A stretch of DNA of 6,907 nt from Candidatus Coatesiibacteriota bacterium. GTDB lineage: Bacteria > RBG-13-66-14. This document shows, piece by piece, positions 1 through 6,177 of the stretch. The stretch is from contig WJMB01000267.1 in NCBI GenBank assembly GCA_014728185.1, positions 1 to 6,907 of the forward strand. Reading direction: 5' to 3'. Under the pieces are notes generated by a model that saw only the letters and a list, made by a program, of their open reading frames with translations, searched no databases and was not told the origin of the DNA. Numbering within the stretch: position 1 is the stretch's first letter; every line of letters starts with the position of its first letter. A program made the position numbers and the translations under genes.

Positions 1-386
1 CCGCCCAGGGTGACCTCGAGTTGCACCCGCTCACCTTTGGGCGTCTCGGCGATCTGCAGCTCGGCCTCGGTGCAGTTGAACTTGGCCGCGAAGGCCAGCG
101 CCGCCTGGGTGGGTTTGCCGTCGCCGTCATAGGCCACGTGGAGCGGCGGGCCGGTCTTGACCTCGCTGCGTGTCGGCTGCTCCTCGACCAGCTCGGCGAC
201 GTGGAGGGTCAACCGCCGCGGCGTCCCCAAGGTGCAGATCGTGCCGTGGGTCAACTCGAGCTCACCCAGGCGACGCTGGGCGTCGGAAGCGAGATCGGCC
301 AGGGCGCCGGCGAGGAAACGGCTGGGCAGGTCCTCGACGCCGATCTCGAGGAGCAGGTCGCGGCTGGTTCTTGTGCTGGGGGTCAT
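1..386 (-). CDS. glyS: Glycyl-tRNA synthetase beta subunit, N-terminal part (cut by window edge)
   Basis: This is the first 128 codons of the beta subunit of alpha2beta2 glycyl-tRNA synthetase, which in this enzyme type recognises and binds tRNA-Gly while the alpha subunit carries the class II catalytic core. Family signatures are visible: EIGVEDLPSRF at residues 14-24 (typical LLVEIGTEELP start), TPRRLTLHV at 55-63, and a GPP...YDGDGKPTQAAL block at 79-97. The ATG at 386-384 is chosen because these motifs sit at the usual distances from it. No strong Shine-Dalgarno sequence precedes it; the upstream bases are ACGGACCAACCG. The gene reads in the same direction as glyQ but lies 778 bp beyond it, instead of directly adjacent as is common. 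It may depend on read-through from the glyQ promoter or on a promoter in the AT-rich spacer. The rest of the gene lies outside the window. Confidence 0.93.
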   Translation of the reverse strand, partial: MTPSTRTSRDLLLEIGVEDLPSRFLAGALADLASDAQRRLGELELTHGTICTLGTPRRLTLHVAELVEEQPTRSEVKTGPPLHVAYDGDGKPTQAALAFAAKFNCTEAELQIAETPKGERVQLEVTLG

Positions 387-399
387 CGGTTGGTCCGTT

Positions 400-711
400 T
401 CACTTGTTGAGTTGAGCCGAGTTTACTGTCTTGCGGAGTTTCTTGCCTCTGCCGAAGAGACCATAACCAAGCCAGAATGTCCTTGTATGTAATAATTTAT
501 GAATATAAACAGTATCATAAATTGCCTCTCGTAATACCCATACCTTAACAGGCAACTTATTACACACTATGATATCCGGCAGTAATTCCAATCTACCAGT
601 TTTTCCATTACCGTACTCTATGATGGATACAATAGCCGCACGACGATCAGCTAAATGCGCGTAAACGAGTGATTGTCCGATTGAAGCGAAAAGCCCACTA
701 AGTAATGTAGA
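400..711 (-). pseudogene. Degraded gene fragment, possibly the C-terminal half of a PD-(D/E)XK-type nuclease
   Basis: An open frame of 103 codons runs from just after an in-frame TAG (714-712) to a TGA at 402-400. It has no ATG or GTG start; the first usual start codon is a TTG at 591. The composition is ordinary for a globular protein, unlike the GC-rich shadow frames nearby: a segment beginning STLLSGLFASIGQSLVYAHL, then AIVSIIEYGNGK, LELLPDIIVCNKLPVKVW, and a basic tail with FGRGKKLRK. The GQSLVY helix followed by a hydrophobic strand resembles the QxxxY region and following strand of RecB-like PD-(D/E)XK nucleases, but the catalytic D...ExK part is absent, so this assignment is weak. Upstream in the same frame the codons read NFRIDYLNNT-stop-TIEFD-stop, which suggests a longer gene broken by two nonsense mutations. 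It ends 13 bp before the glyS ATG and shares the low GC of the island. It could also be a short functional gene starting at the TTG. Confidence 0.35.
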
Positions 712-960
712 CTAATCAAATTCAATAGTTTACGTGTTATTAAGATAGTCTATCCTAAAGTTCACTTGATTTTAGTTGATGCCTGCTTCGTGGTCATCTT
801 CTAGTCTTGTTTCAATGTATTTATTGCACCATGTTGATATATATGCGCTTTATGGTTTGCTTGATACCATTGCGGTAAGTATTAAAAGTACTAGTAGTAG
901 GCATTTTGCCATATAAAGCTTTTAATACCGTTAGGTGGGTGTGTTCGTTGGTAAGGCTAG
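420..960. other. AT-rich island between glyQ and glyS
   Basis: Positions 481-960 count to about 36% GC by hand (individual 60-base lines range from 27 to 45%), whereas a glyQ line counts to about 72%. The boundaries are soft: composition changes near 420 on the glyS side and near 950 on the glyQ side. Apart from the fragment at 400-711, all six frames are interrupted by stops. A minus-strand ATG at 797-795 gives only an 11-residue peptide (MTTKQASTKIK) before a stop. The composition and the broken reading frame indicate DNA acquired from elsewhere, or a decayed mobile or selfish gene, inside what is normally a compact housekeeping operon. No transposase, target duplication or tRNA was recognised. 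Confidence 0.75.
873..930. repeat. Imperfect inverted repeat near the glyQ-side edge of the AT-rich island
   Basis: The arm TATTAAAAG at 880-888 is exactly mirrored by CTTTTAATA at 919-927. The pairing extends to cggta (873-877) against taccg (926-930) if a 4-base insertion is allowed in the left arm. The short GGC-attttt-type hairpin at 900-910 (GGC ATTTT GCC) lies inside the loop, and tacc/ggta at 866-869 and 874-877 also pair. This could be a cruciform-type structure or a remnant of a mobile-element end. It has no assigned function. Confidence 0.4.
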
Positions 961-1139
961 ACCTCGGCTGACCCTCGTCACGACAATCACCACGCCCGGG
1001 GCGGCTTTGGCACGTTTCTTGCAGCAGAGCGGGGCGGGTTTTCGGTCGAGCCGGCCTCGCACTCCGCAAGAAACGTGCCAAAGCCTTGCCCGACGAATAC
1101 GAGGGCTTTCCCCGGCCCACGGTCAAGTCAGCCGAGGTC
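960..1139. repeat. Head-to-head inverted repeat pair (MITE- or REP-like element)
   Basis: Two perfect inverted repeats are nested almost concentrically. An outer pair of 13 nt, GACCTCGGCTGAC, lies at 960-972 and mirrored at 1127-1139. An inner pair of 20 nt lies at 1003-1022 (GGCTTTGGCACGTTTCTTGC) and mirrored at 1066-1085. A third matching block, CCCTCGT at 972-978 and mirrored at 1099-1105, occurs in the same order, and the bases inside the inner pair also match imperfectly. This shows two diverged copies, roughly 90 nt each, of one element in opposite orientation. The element begins 25 bp beyond the glyQ stop codon and borders the AT-rich island. No T-tract follows on either strand, so it does not look like a standard terminator. 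No target-site duplication is visible at 959/1140. Short shadow frames cross it on both strands with similar peptides (ALARFL, QETCQS) simply because it is an inverted repeat. Confidence 0.8.
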
Positions 1140-1164
1140 GCCGCCGGCGCGGCGGGGATGACGG

Positions 1165-2061
<897 letters not shown>

Positions 2062-2104
2062 GGGCTCACCGTGGCGGGTTGGGGTGGTCGATATACGCGC
2101 GAGG

Positions 2105-2133
2105 ATTGTATCGGTCAGGGGACGGGGTGTCAA
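2105..2133 (-). promoter_or_regulatory. Sigma-70-type promoter for glyQ
   Basis: Read on the minus strand, a perfect -35 TTGACA (2133-2128) is followed by a 17-base spacer and a -10 TACAAT (2110-2105). Transcription would begin near 2098, leaving a leader of about 37 nt before the glyQ ATG. That leader is too short for a T-box or similar amino-acid sensor, so constitutive housekeeping expression is inferred. Confidence 0.85.
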
Positions 2134-2175
2134 CCGACGGCGGGCCAGTGTGTTCCTTATTGTCCAGCGACGCCC

Positions 2176-2204
2176 TTGACCCGGCGGCCTCGATGGCCTA
2201 AACT
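2176..2204 (+). promoter_or_regulatory. Probable sigma-70-type promoter for the first M42 peptidase gene
   Basis: A -35 TTGACC (2176-2181), a 17-base spacer and a -10 TAAACT (2199-2204) sit on the plus strand. The -35 keeps five and the -10 four of six consensus bases. Transcription would start near 2211, about 67 nt before the chosen GTG start. It is back to back with the glyQ promoter, with the two -35 boxes 42 bp apart, so one regulator bound between them could affect both genes. Confidence 0.6.
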
Positions 2205-2277
2205 TAGCCCTTCCTAGGAGACGAAAAGCCCGCCGGTGATCGCCGCCGGCGGCGCCGACCCCAACAACGGAGAGGCC

Positions 2278-3330
2278 GTGAACGAGCTGCTTAAGAAACT
2301 GACCTCCGTCACCGGACTGACGGGTACCGAGGGACCAGCGGCCGATGTCGTCCTCGGGCTTTGGGAGCCGCTCTGCGATTCGGTGACCACGGACCGCGTG
2401 GGCAACGTCGTCGGCGTCAAGCGTGGCGACGGTCCCGAGGGTGAACGGCGGCGTTTGGCCGCCATCGCCCATCTCGACCAGATCGGCATGGAGGTCTTCA
2501 AGATCGAGCCCGGCGGCTTCCTGCGCCTCTGGATGGTCGGCGGCGTCGACAAGCGCATCCTGCCCGGCCAGGTCCTTACCGTCTGTGGGAAGCGAGAGCT
2601 GCGCGGCGTCGTCGGCGCCACCCCGCCGCACCTGCAGACCGCCGAGGATCGCAAGAAGGTCGTCGGTTGGGAGGACCTCTTTCTCGATCTGGGCCTGCCC
2701 GAAGAAAAGGTCCGCGAGCTGGTCTCCGTCGGCGACGCCGTCGGCTTTCCCCGCGACTACAGCGAGCTCCGCGGCGACTACCGCGCCGTGGCCGCCTGCG
2801 ACGATCGCAGCGCCGTGGCCGCCGTCACCTGGGCTTTGCGCCTGGCCCAGCGCAACCGTCACCGTCATGACATCATCGCCGTGGCCAGTGTCCAGGAGGA
2901 GTGGACGGGCCTGGGGGCCTCGGTGGCCGCCGGCTCGCTGAACCCCGACGTGGCCCTGATCATCGACGTCGATCAGGGACGCCACGAGGGTGTGCCCGAG
3001 AAGGACTCCATCGAGCTGGGCAAGGGCGGGGCGCTGACCTTCGGACTCAACAACCATCCAGAGTTGGTTTCGGCCCTGGAGGGCGCGGCCAAGGAGCAGG
3101 GCATCCCGCACCAGCGCTTCTTCTGGCCCAGTCCCTACGGCACCGACGGCGCCGCTGTCGAGAGCCGGGACGCCGGACGGCCGACCATCAACCTGGGTGT
3201 GCCGCTGCGCTACATGCATTCCACCGTCGAGACGCTGCACCTCGAGGACGTCAAGGCCGTCGGCCGGATGATCGCCGCCGCCGCCGACATCGAGAAGCTT
3301 CCCGTCATCGAGTCCGTCGCCGACTGGTAG
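2278..3330 (+). CDS. M42 family metallo-aminopeptidase, paralogue 1 (divergent)
   Basis: This is a 350-residue protein of the M42 (TET/CelM/FrvX-type) family, which uses two metal ions to remove N-terminal residues from peptides in the cytoplasm, usually as a large dodecamer. Predicted ligands and catalytic residues are H65 and D67 (AHLDQIG), D175 (CDDRSA), E207/E208 (QEEWTGLGA), D230 (IIDVDQG) and H314 (RYMHST). Residues around 70-160 correspond to the dimerisation domain inserted in this family. GTG at 2278 is preferred because GGAGAGG (2269-2275) lies just upstream and MNELLKKLTSVTGLTG aligns with the starts of the two paralogues. A GTG at 2236 would add 14 unusual residues and has AGGAG 15 bp away. 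It is the least typical of the three copies: DQ replaces DE in the HxDE motif, the EE motif is followed by WTGLG instead of VGLRG, and the common TxxGDxPG segment after the fourth ligand is missing. It probably remains catalytic, perhaps with altered specificity. Confidence 0.93.
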   Translation: MNELLKKLTSVTGLTGTEGPAADVVLGLWEPLCDSVTTDRVGNVVGVKRGDGPEGERRRLAAIAHLDQIGMEVFKIEPGGFLRLWMVGGVDKRILPGQVLTVCGKRELRGVVGATPPHLQTAEDRKKVVGWEDLFLDLGLPEEKVRELVSVGDAVGFPRDYSELRGDYRAVAACDDRSAVAAVTWALRLAQRNRHRHDIIAVASVQEEWTGLGASVAAGSLNPDVALIIDVDQGRHEGVPEKDSIELGKGGALTFGLNNHPELVSALEGAAKEQGIPHQRFFWPSPYGTDGAAVESRDAGRPTINLGVPLRYMHSTVETLHLEDVKAVGRMIAAAADIEKLPVIESVADW

Positions 3331-3411
3331 ACCGCTGCGATGATCGATTTTCACCGCTTTCAGACCGTGGTGCATTAACGGAGGGCGTCGAATAGAACAC
3401 GGGCGGTCTAC
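3327..3411. repeat. 9-bp inverted repeat spanning the end of peptidase gene 1
   Basis: GTAGACCGC at 3327-3335, which contains the TAG stop codon, is mirrored by GCGGTCTAC at 3403-3411, with a 67-nt loop. A match of this length within such a short distance is unlikely but possible by chance. It could protect or end the upstream transcript, but there is no T-tract after it. Confidence 0.35.
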
Positions 3412-3608
3412 GATCGGACCCGGCAACAACTATCTGATACTCTTGCCGACTCCCGCCGTTCAGAGCCATTCAGCCCGGTTGTACTTAGTATCATCAGCTT
3501 AAAACCAACCAGCCGGGTATCACTCTTGAACGCCCGGTATCGGCCCGTCGGACCAGCAACCCGCCGAGCCGATCCCACCTCCGGTGATACCAGCCCGGTA
3601 GGAGGACG
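3331..3608 (+). other. Intergenic leader between peptidase genes 1 and 2, no gene seen
   Basis: No frame here looks coding. The stretch holds recurring short motifs related to CAGCCCGGTA at 3471-3480, 3510-3519 (CAGCCGGGTA), 3530-3539 (ACGCCCGGTA) and 3591-3600; three of these lie exactly 60 bases apart. It also contains an 8-bp inverted pair GGTATCAC (3516-3523) and GTGATACC (3584-3591). The last motif copy merges with the AGGAGG ribosome binding site (3600-3605) of gene 2. No confident -35/-10 pair was found; TTGTAC at 3479 and TTAAAA at 3499 are only 14 bases apart. The region may be a structured or regulated leader. Confidence 0.35.
3561..3579 (+). repeat. 19-nt direct repeat, copy 1 (leader of peptidase gene 2)
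   Basis: The 19 bases CCGCCGAGCCGATCCCACC recur exactly at 6111-6129. This copy ends 29 bp before the ATG of the second peptidase gene. Flanking bases on both sides differ between the copies. Confidence 0.75.
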
Positions 3609-4661
3609 ATGCTGCTCGAGAAACTAACCAACGCCCACGGCACCTCGGGTTATGAGGAAGAGGTCCGGGAGTTGCTGCTGGAGGAGATCGGCGGCAAGCT
3701 GACCGACCACCGTGTCGACGCCCTGGGCAATCTGCTCTGCAAGGTCGGTGAGCGCGACGGCTTCCGCGGCCCCCGCCTGCTGGTCTCGGCCCACATGGAC
3801 GAGGTCGGGATGTGCGTCACCGAGATCACCGGCACCGGGGCGCTCAAGTTCGAGAAGCTCGGCGGCATCGACGACCGCGTGCTGGCCTCCAAGCGCGTGC
3901 TGGTCGGTCGCGGCGAGAGCCGCGTTCCCGGCGTGGTGGGCCTGAAGAGCCCCCACCTGCACAAGAGCCGCGAGGAGATGAACAAGGTCATCAAGCACGA
4001 CCAGTTGTTCATCGATATCGGAGCCGGCAAGAAGGAGGAAACCGAAGGCGTCGTCAAGATAGGCGATCCGATCCACTTCGACACCCGCTATTTCGAGCAG
4101 GACGGTCGGCTGTTCGGCAAGGCCTTCGACGATCGCGCCGGTTGCGCCGTCATCGCCGAGGTCATCGCCGGCTTTCCCCAGTCCACCGACGGCACCCCCT
4201 TCTTCGCCGCCTTCACCACCCAGGAGGAGGTCGGGGTGCGCGGCGGTCGCACGGCGGGCTACAGCCTGCTTCCCGACGTGTTCATCGCCTGCGAGGGCAC
4301 CACGGCCGGCGATGTCCCCGGTGATGCCTATGGCCGCGACGAGCCGCCCTCGACCCGCCTGGGCGACGGTCCGGCCCTCTCGATCCTCGACCGCTCCCAC
4401 ATCGCCGACCGCGCCTGGCTGGAGTTCGTCATCCGGGTGGCCGAGGAGGCCTCGATCCCCTACCAGTTCAAGCGCTCGGTCACCGGCGGCACCGAATCCT
4501 CGGTGGTCCAGCGCAGCCGCGAGGGCGTGCGCGTGCTGACCGTCTCGCTGCCCGTGCGCTACATCCATTCGCCCGTCGGCGTCGCCGACGCCGGTGACTA
4601 CCAGAACATGATCAAACTCGTTACCGCGGTCATCCGCCGCCTGGACGAGTTTCAGCCTTAA
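3609..4661 (+). CDS. M42 family metallo-aminopeptidase, paralogue 2
   Basis: This is a 350-residue M42 aminopeptidase of typical length. Predicted metal and catalytic residues are H62 and D64 (AHMDEVGM), D174 (KAFDDRAGC), E206/E207 (QEEVGVRGG), E229 (CEGTTAGDVPG) and H320 (RYIHSP). A Glu at the fourth ligand position is a known alternative to Asp in this family. A glycine-rich substrate-side loop, TGGTESSVVQ, lies at 292-301. The start is well supported: AGGAGG at 3600-3605 precedes the ATG at 3609, and MLLEKLTNAHGTSGYEEEV is the standard family opening. There is no signal peptide, so it is cytoplasmic. Gene 3 begins 39 bp downstream, which implies co-transcription. The Glu ligand and the acidic GDVPGDAYGRDEP stretch differ from the neighbouring copies and suggest a distinct substrate preference, although preference cannot be read from sequence alone. 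Confidence 0.96.
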   Translation: MLLEKLTNAHGTSGYEEEVRELLLEEIGGKLTDHRVDALGNLLCKVGERDGFRGPRLLVSAHMDEVGMCVTEITGTGALKFEKLGGIDDRVLASKRVLVGRGESRVPGVVGLKSPHLHKSREEMNKVIKHDQLFIDIGAGKKEETEGVVKIGDPIHFDTRYFEQDGRLFGKAFDDRAGCAVIAEVIAGFPQSTDGTPFFAAFTTQEEVGVRGGRTAGYSLLPDVFIACEGTTAGDVPGDAYGRDEPPSTRLGDGPALSILDRSHIADRAWLEFVIRVAEEASIPYQFKRSVTGGTESSVVQRSREGVRVLTVSLPVRYIHSPVGVADAGDYQNMIKLVTAVIRRLDEFQP

Positions 4662-4700
4662 CCCGGCCGCCCGTAACCGGACCGAGGAGGAGTATCCCCA

Positions 4701-5699
4701 ATGCAAGAGACCATCCGCACCCTCTGCCAGACCTACGGTCCCTCGGGCTCCGAGCGCCGGGTCCTCGAGGAAGTCGAGAAACTGATCGCCCCCCACGTCG
4801 ACGAGACCCGCTATGACCTGCTCGGCAACCTGATCGCCCGCGTGGGTTCGGGAGGCCGCAAGCTGATGTTCGCCGCCCACGCCGACGAGATCGGCCTGGT
4901 CGTCCACTACATCGACGAGAAAGGCTACCTGCGCGTCACCCCGCTGGGCGGGGTCTACCACCAGCACCTGATGGGCCGCCGCGTCGAGTTCGCCAACGGC
5001 ACCGTCGGCGTAATCGGCCTCGAGCAGCGCAATGTGACCGCCGGCAAGCACGACTGGCAGAACATCTACGTCGACATCGGCGCCAAGGATCGCGCCGCCG
5101 CCGAGAAGCGGGTCAAGGTCGGCGACGCCGCCGCCTTCTCCCGCACATCGGTCTTCCAGGACGACGTGGTCGTCTCCAAGGCCCTCGACGACCGCCTGGG
5201 CTGCGCCGTGTTGGTCGAAGCCTTGAAGAAGCTGGGCGGCTCGGCGGAGAACGAATGCCACTTCGTCTTCACCGTCCAGGAGGAACTCGGCTGCCGCGGA
5301 GCGCGAACCAGCGCCTACGGCATCACTCCGGACGCCGCCTACGCCGTCGACGTAACCACCACCGGCGATACGCCCCTCTCCAACCCGATGCCCTGCAACC
5401 TGGGCGAGGGCGTGGCGATCAAGATGATGGACGGCGGCACCGTTATTCCCACCCGGGTCCGCGACCTGATGATCGGTCTCTGCGAAGCAAACGGGCTGCC
5501 CTACCAGCGCGAGGTGCTGCGCGGCGGCACCACCGACGTCTTCGCCATCCAGTTCACCAAGGAGGGCGTGCCCATCGGCGCAGTGAGCATCCCCACCCGC
5601 TACGTCCACCAGCCCAGCGAGATGGCCAGCCTGACCGACACCGAGGCCGCCGTCGGCCTGATCGCGGCCCTGGCAAACGCCGACCACTCCGCGATCTAG
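4701..5699 (+). CDS. M42 family metallo-aminopeptidase, paralogue 3
   Basis: This is a 332-residue M42 aminopeptidase, slightly shorter than its two neighbours mainly in the middle of the dimerisation domain and the C-terminus. Predicted metal and catalytic residues are H60 and D62 (AHADEIGL), D163 (KALDDRLGC), E194/E195 (QEELGCRGA), D217 (AVDVTTTGDTP) and H303 (RYVHQP). The RGGTTDVFAIQ loop at 274-284 matches the family GGTDA motif well. A GAGGAGGAG ribosome binding site at 4684-4692 precedes the ATG by 8 bp, and MQETIRTLCQTYGPSGSE is a standard family start. The Gln after the last ligand His replaces the more usual Ser or Thr. It lies 39 bp after gene 2 and is followed by a hairpin terminator, so it is likely the last gene of the unit. 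There is no signal peptide; the protein should be cytoplasmic. Confidence 0.96.
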   Translation: MQETIRTLCQTYGPSGSERRVLEEVEKLIAPHVDETRYDLLGNLIARVGSGGRKLMFAAHADEIGLVVHYIDEKGYLRVTPLGGVYHQHLMGRRVEFANGTVGVIGLEQRNVTAGKHDWQNIYVDIGAKDRAAAEKRVKVGDAAAFSRTSVFQDDVVVSKALDDRLGCAVLVEALKKLGGSAENECHFVFTVQEELGCRGARTSAYGITPDAAYAVDVTTTGDTPLSNPMPCNLGEGVAIKMMDGGTVIPTRVRDLMIGLCEANGLPYQREVLRGGTTDVFAIQFTKEGVPIGAVSIPTRYVHQPSEMASLTDTEAAVGLIAALANADHSAI

Positions 5700-5721
5700 C
5701 TCCCAGACCGCTCACTCAGTC

Positions 5722-5743
5722 ACGGGGGCCTTCGGGTCCCCGT
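5722..5743 (+). terminator. Hairpin terminator after the peptidase genes
   Basis: A 9-bp stem, ACGGGGGCC (5722-5730) with GGTCCCCGT (5735-5743, one G-U pair), encloses the very stable tetraloop TTCG. It lies 22 bp after the stop of peptidase gene 3. Only a short TTT follows, so termination may be partial or aided by other factors, leaving some read-through possible. Confidence 0.7.
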
Positions 5744-6177
5744 TTCATCCAGAGGGGATATGATTTGGAGAGGGGCGCTGGTGTCCCCCGCGATTGGCGA
5801 GGGGCGTCGATCGCACACTCATGTTTTATTCAGGGGACTGGTAATGGGGAGCCCGTCGGGAAGGCTCCGCCTGCAAACCGGCTGCTTGGGGGAGGCGAAG
5901 GTGTGCCAGTCGGGCGAACTGGGGCGCGAACTCGAGACCCGCTCCAGAACAGCGGTCGCCGGTCGCGATCACCGAGGGATCGCCAGTAGGGCCTCCGACC
6001 AGCCGCGGACCCCGAAAACATGCGGCAGCGATCTTCAAGGTGAAAGGGATCATCAACTTCGAGCCGTTCTGATCCACACGACAGCCGGATCAGCTCGCTC
6101 ACCGGCTATGCCGCCGAGCCGATCCCACCGATGAAGGTTCACTCCCACCCGTTCGCTTAACCGTCGAAGGTCGCCCG
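5744..6177 (+). other. Hairpin-rich non-coding stretch, possible structured RNA or repeat element
   Basis: No convincing gene was found. A 124-codon frame from 5760 and two overlapping minus-strand frames have low-complexity, family-free translations. On the plus strand several local hairpins follow one another: CCCC-CGC / GCG-a-GGGG at 5785-5804, GGAGCC / GGCTCC at 5848-5868, CGCCT / AGGCG at 5868-5897 (competing by one base with the previous one), CCAGT / ACTGG with a 7-base loop at 5906-5922, and GCGATC / GATCGC at 5965-5983. The 5-bp, 7-loop hairpin resembles a tRNA anticodon arm, but it lacks U33 and no acceptor or T arm fits. I checked by eye for RNase P RNA, tmRNA, SRP RNA and common riboswitch cores and recognised none. 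It lies between a terminator and the transporter gene, so a regulatory leader for the transporter, an independent small RNA or a genomic repeat are all possible. A 9-codon ATG frame at 6131-6160 is the only leader ORF near the transporter. Confidence 0.35.
6111..6129 (+). repeat. 19-nt direct repeat, copy 2 (upstream of transporter gene)
   Basis: This is an exact copy of the 19 bases at 3561-3579 and lies 48 bp before the TTG start of the transporter gene. Both copies are in the same orientation and in the leader of a plus-strand gene. Confidence 0.75.

Noticed and set aside
429..439. 11-base match (inverted) between 429-439 and 1061-1071, suggesting repeat fragments flank the whole island
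   Set aside because: Matches of 11 bases are expected by chance in 7 kb, and no longer similarity surrounds them.
1..1139. CRISPR array or toxin-antitoxin pair in the glyQ-glyS spacer
   Set aside because: There are no regularly spaced direct repeats, and no pair of intact small overlapping genes; only one broken frame is present.
2062..3429. In-frame upstream extension of glyQ on the minus strand (open to 3429), opposite peptidase gene 1
   Set aside because: The extension is the complement of a clear M42 gene, has no family similarity, and the glyQ promoter lies inside it. GC-rich codon bias keeps this antisense frame open.
3624..5687. Very long minus-strand frame (687 codons) opposite peptidase genes 2 and 3
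   Set aside because: It mirrors two well-supported genes, and its Gly/Ala/Asp/Val-rich composition is what antisense of GC-rich coding DNA gives. It has no motifs or RBS.
5906..5922. Hairpin with 5-bp stem and 7-base loop resembling a tRNA anticodon arm
   Set aside because: The loop CGGGCGA lacks U at position 33, and no acceptor stem, D arm or T arm fits around it.
5760..6134. 124-codon plus-strand frame starting at 5760
   Set aside because: It has Arg/Ser/Gly-rich low-complexity translation, no recognisable domain, and overlaps several stable hairpins and competing frames on the other strand.
6131..6160. 9-codon ATG leader frame (MKVHSHPFA) before the transporter
   Set aside because: It has no ribosome binding site, is very short and has no attenuator-like run of codons. 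A chance frame is more likely.
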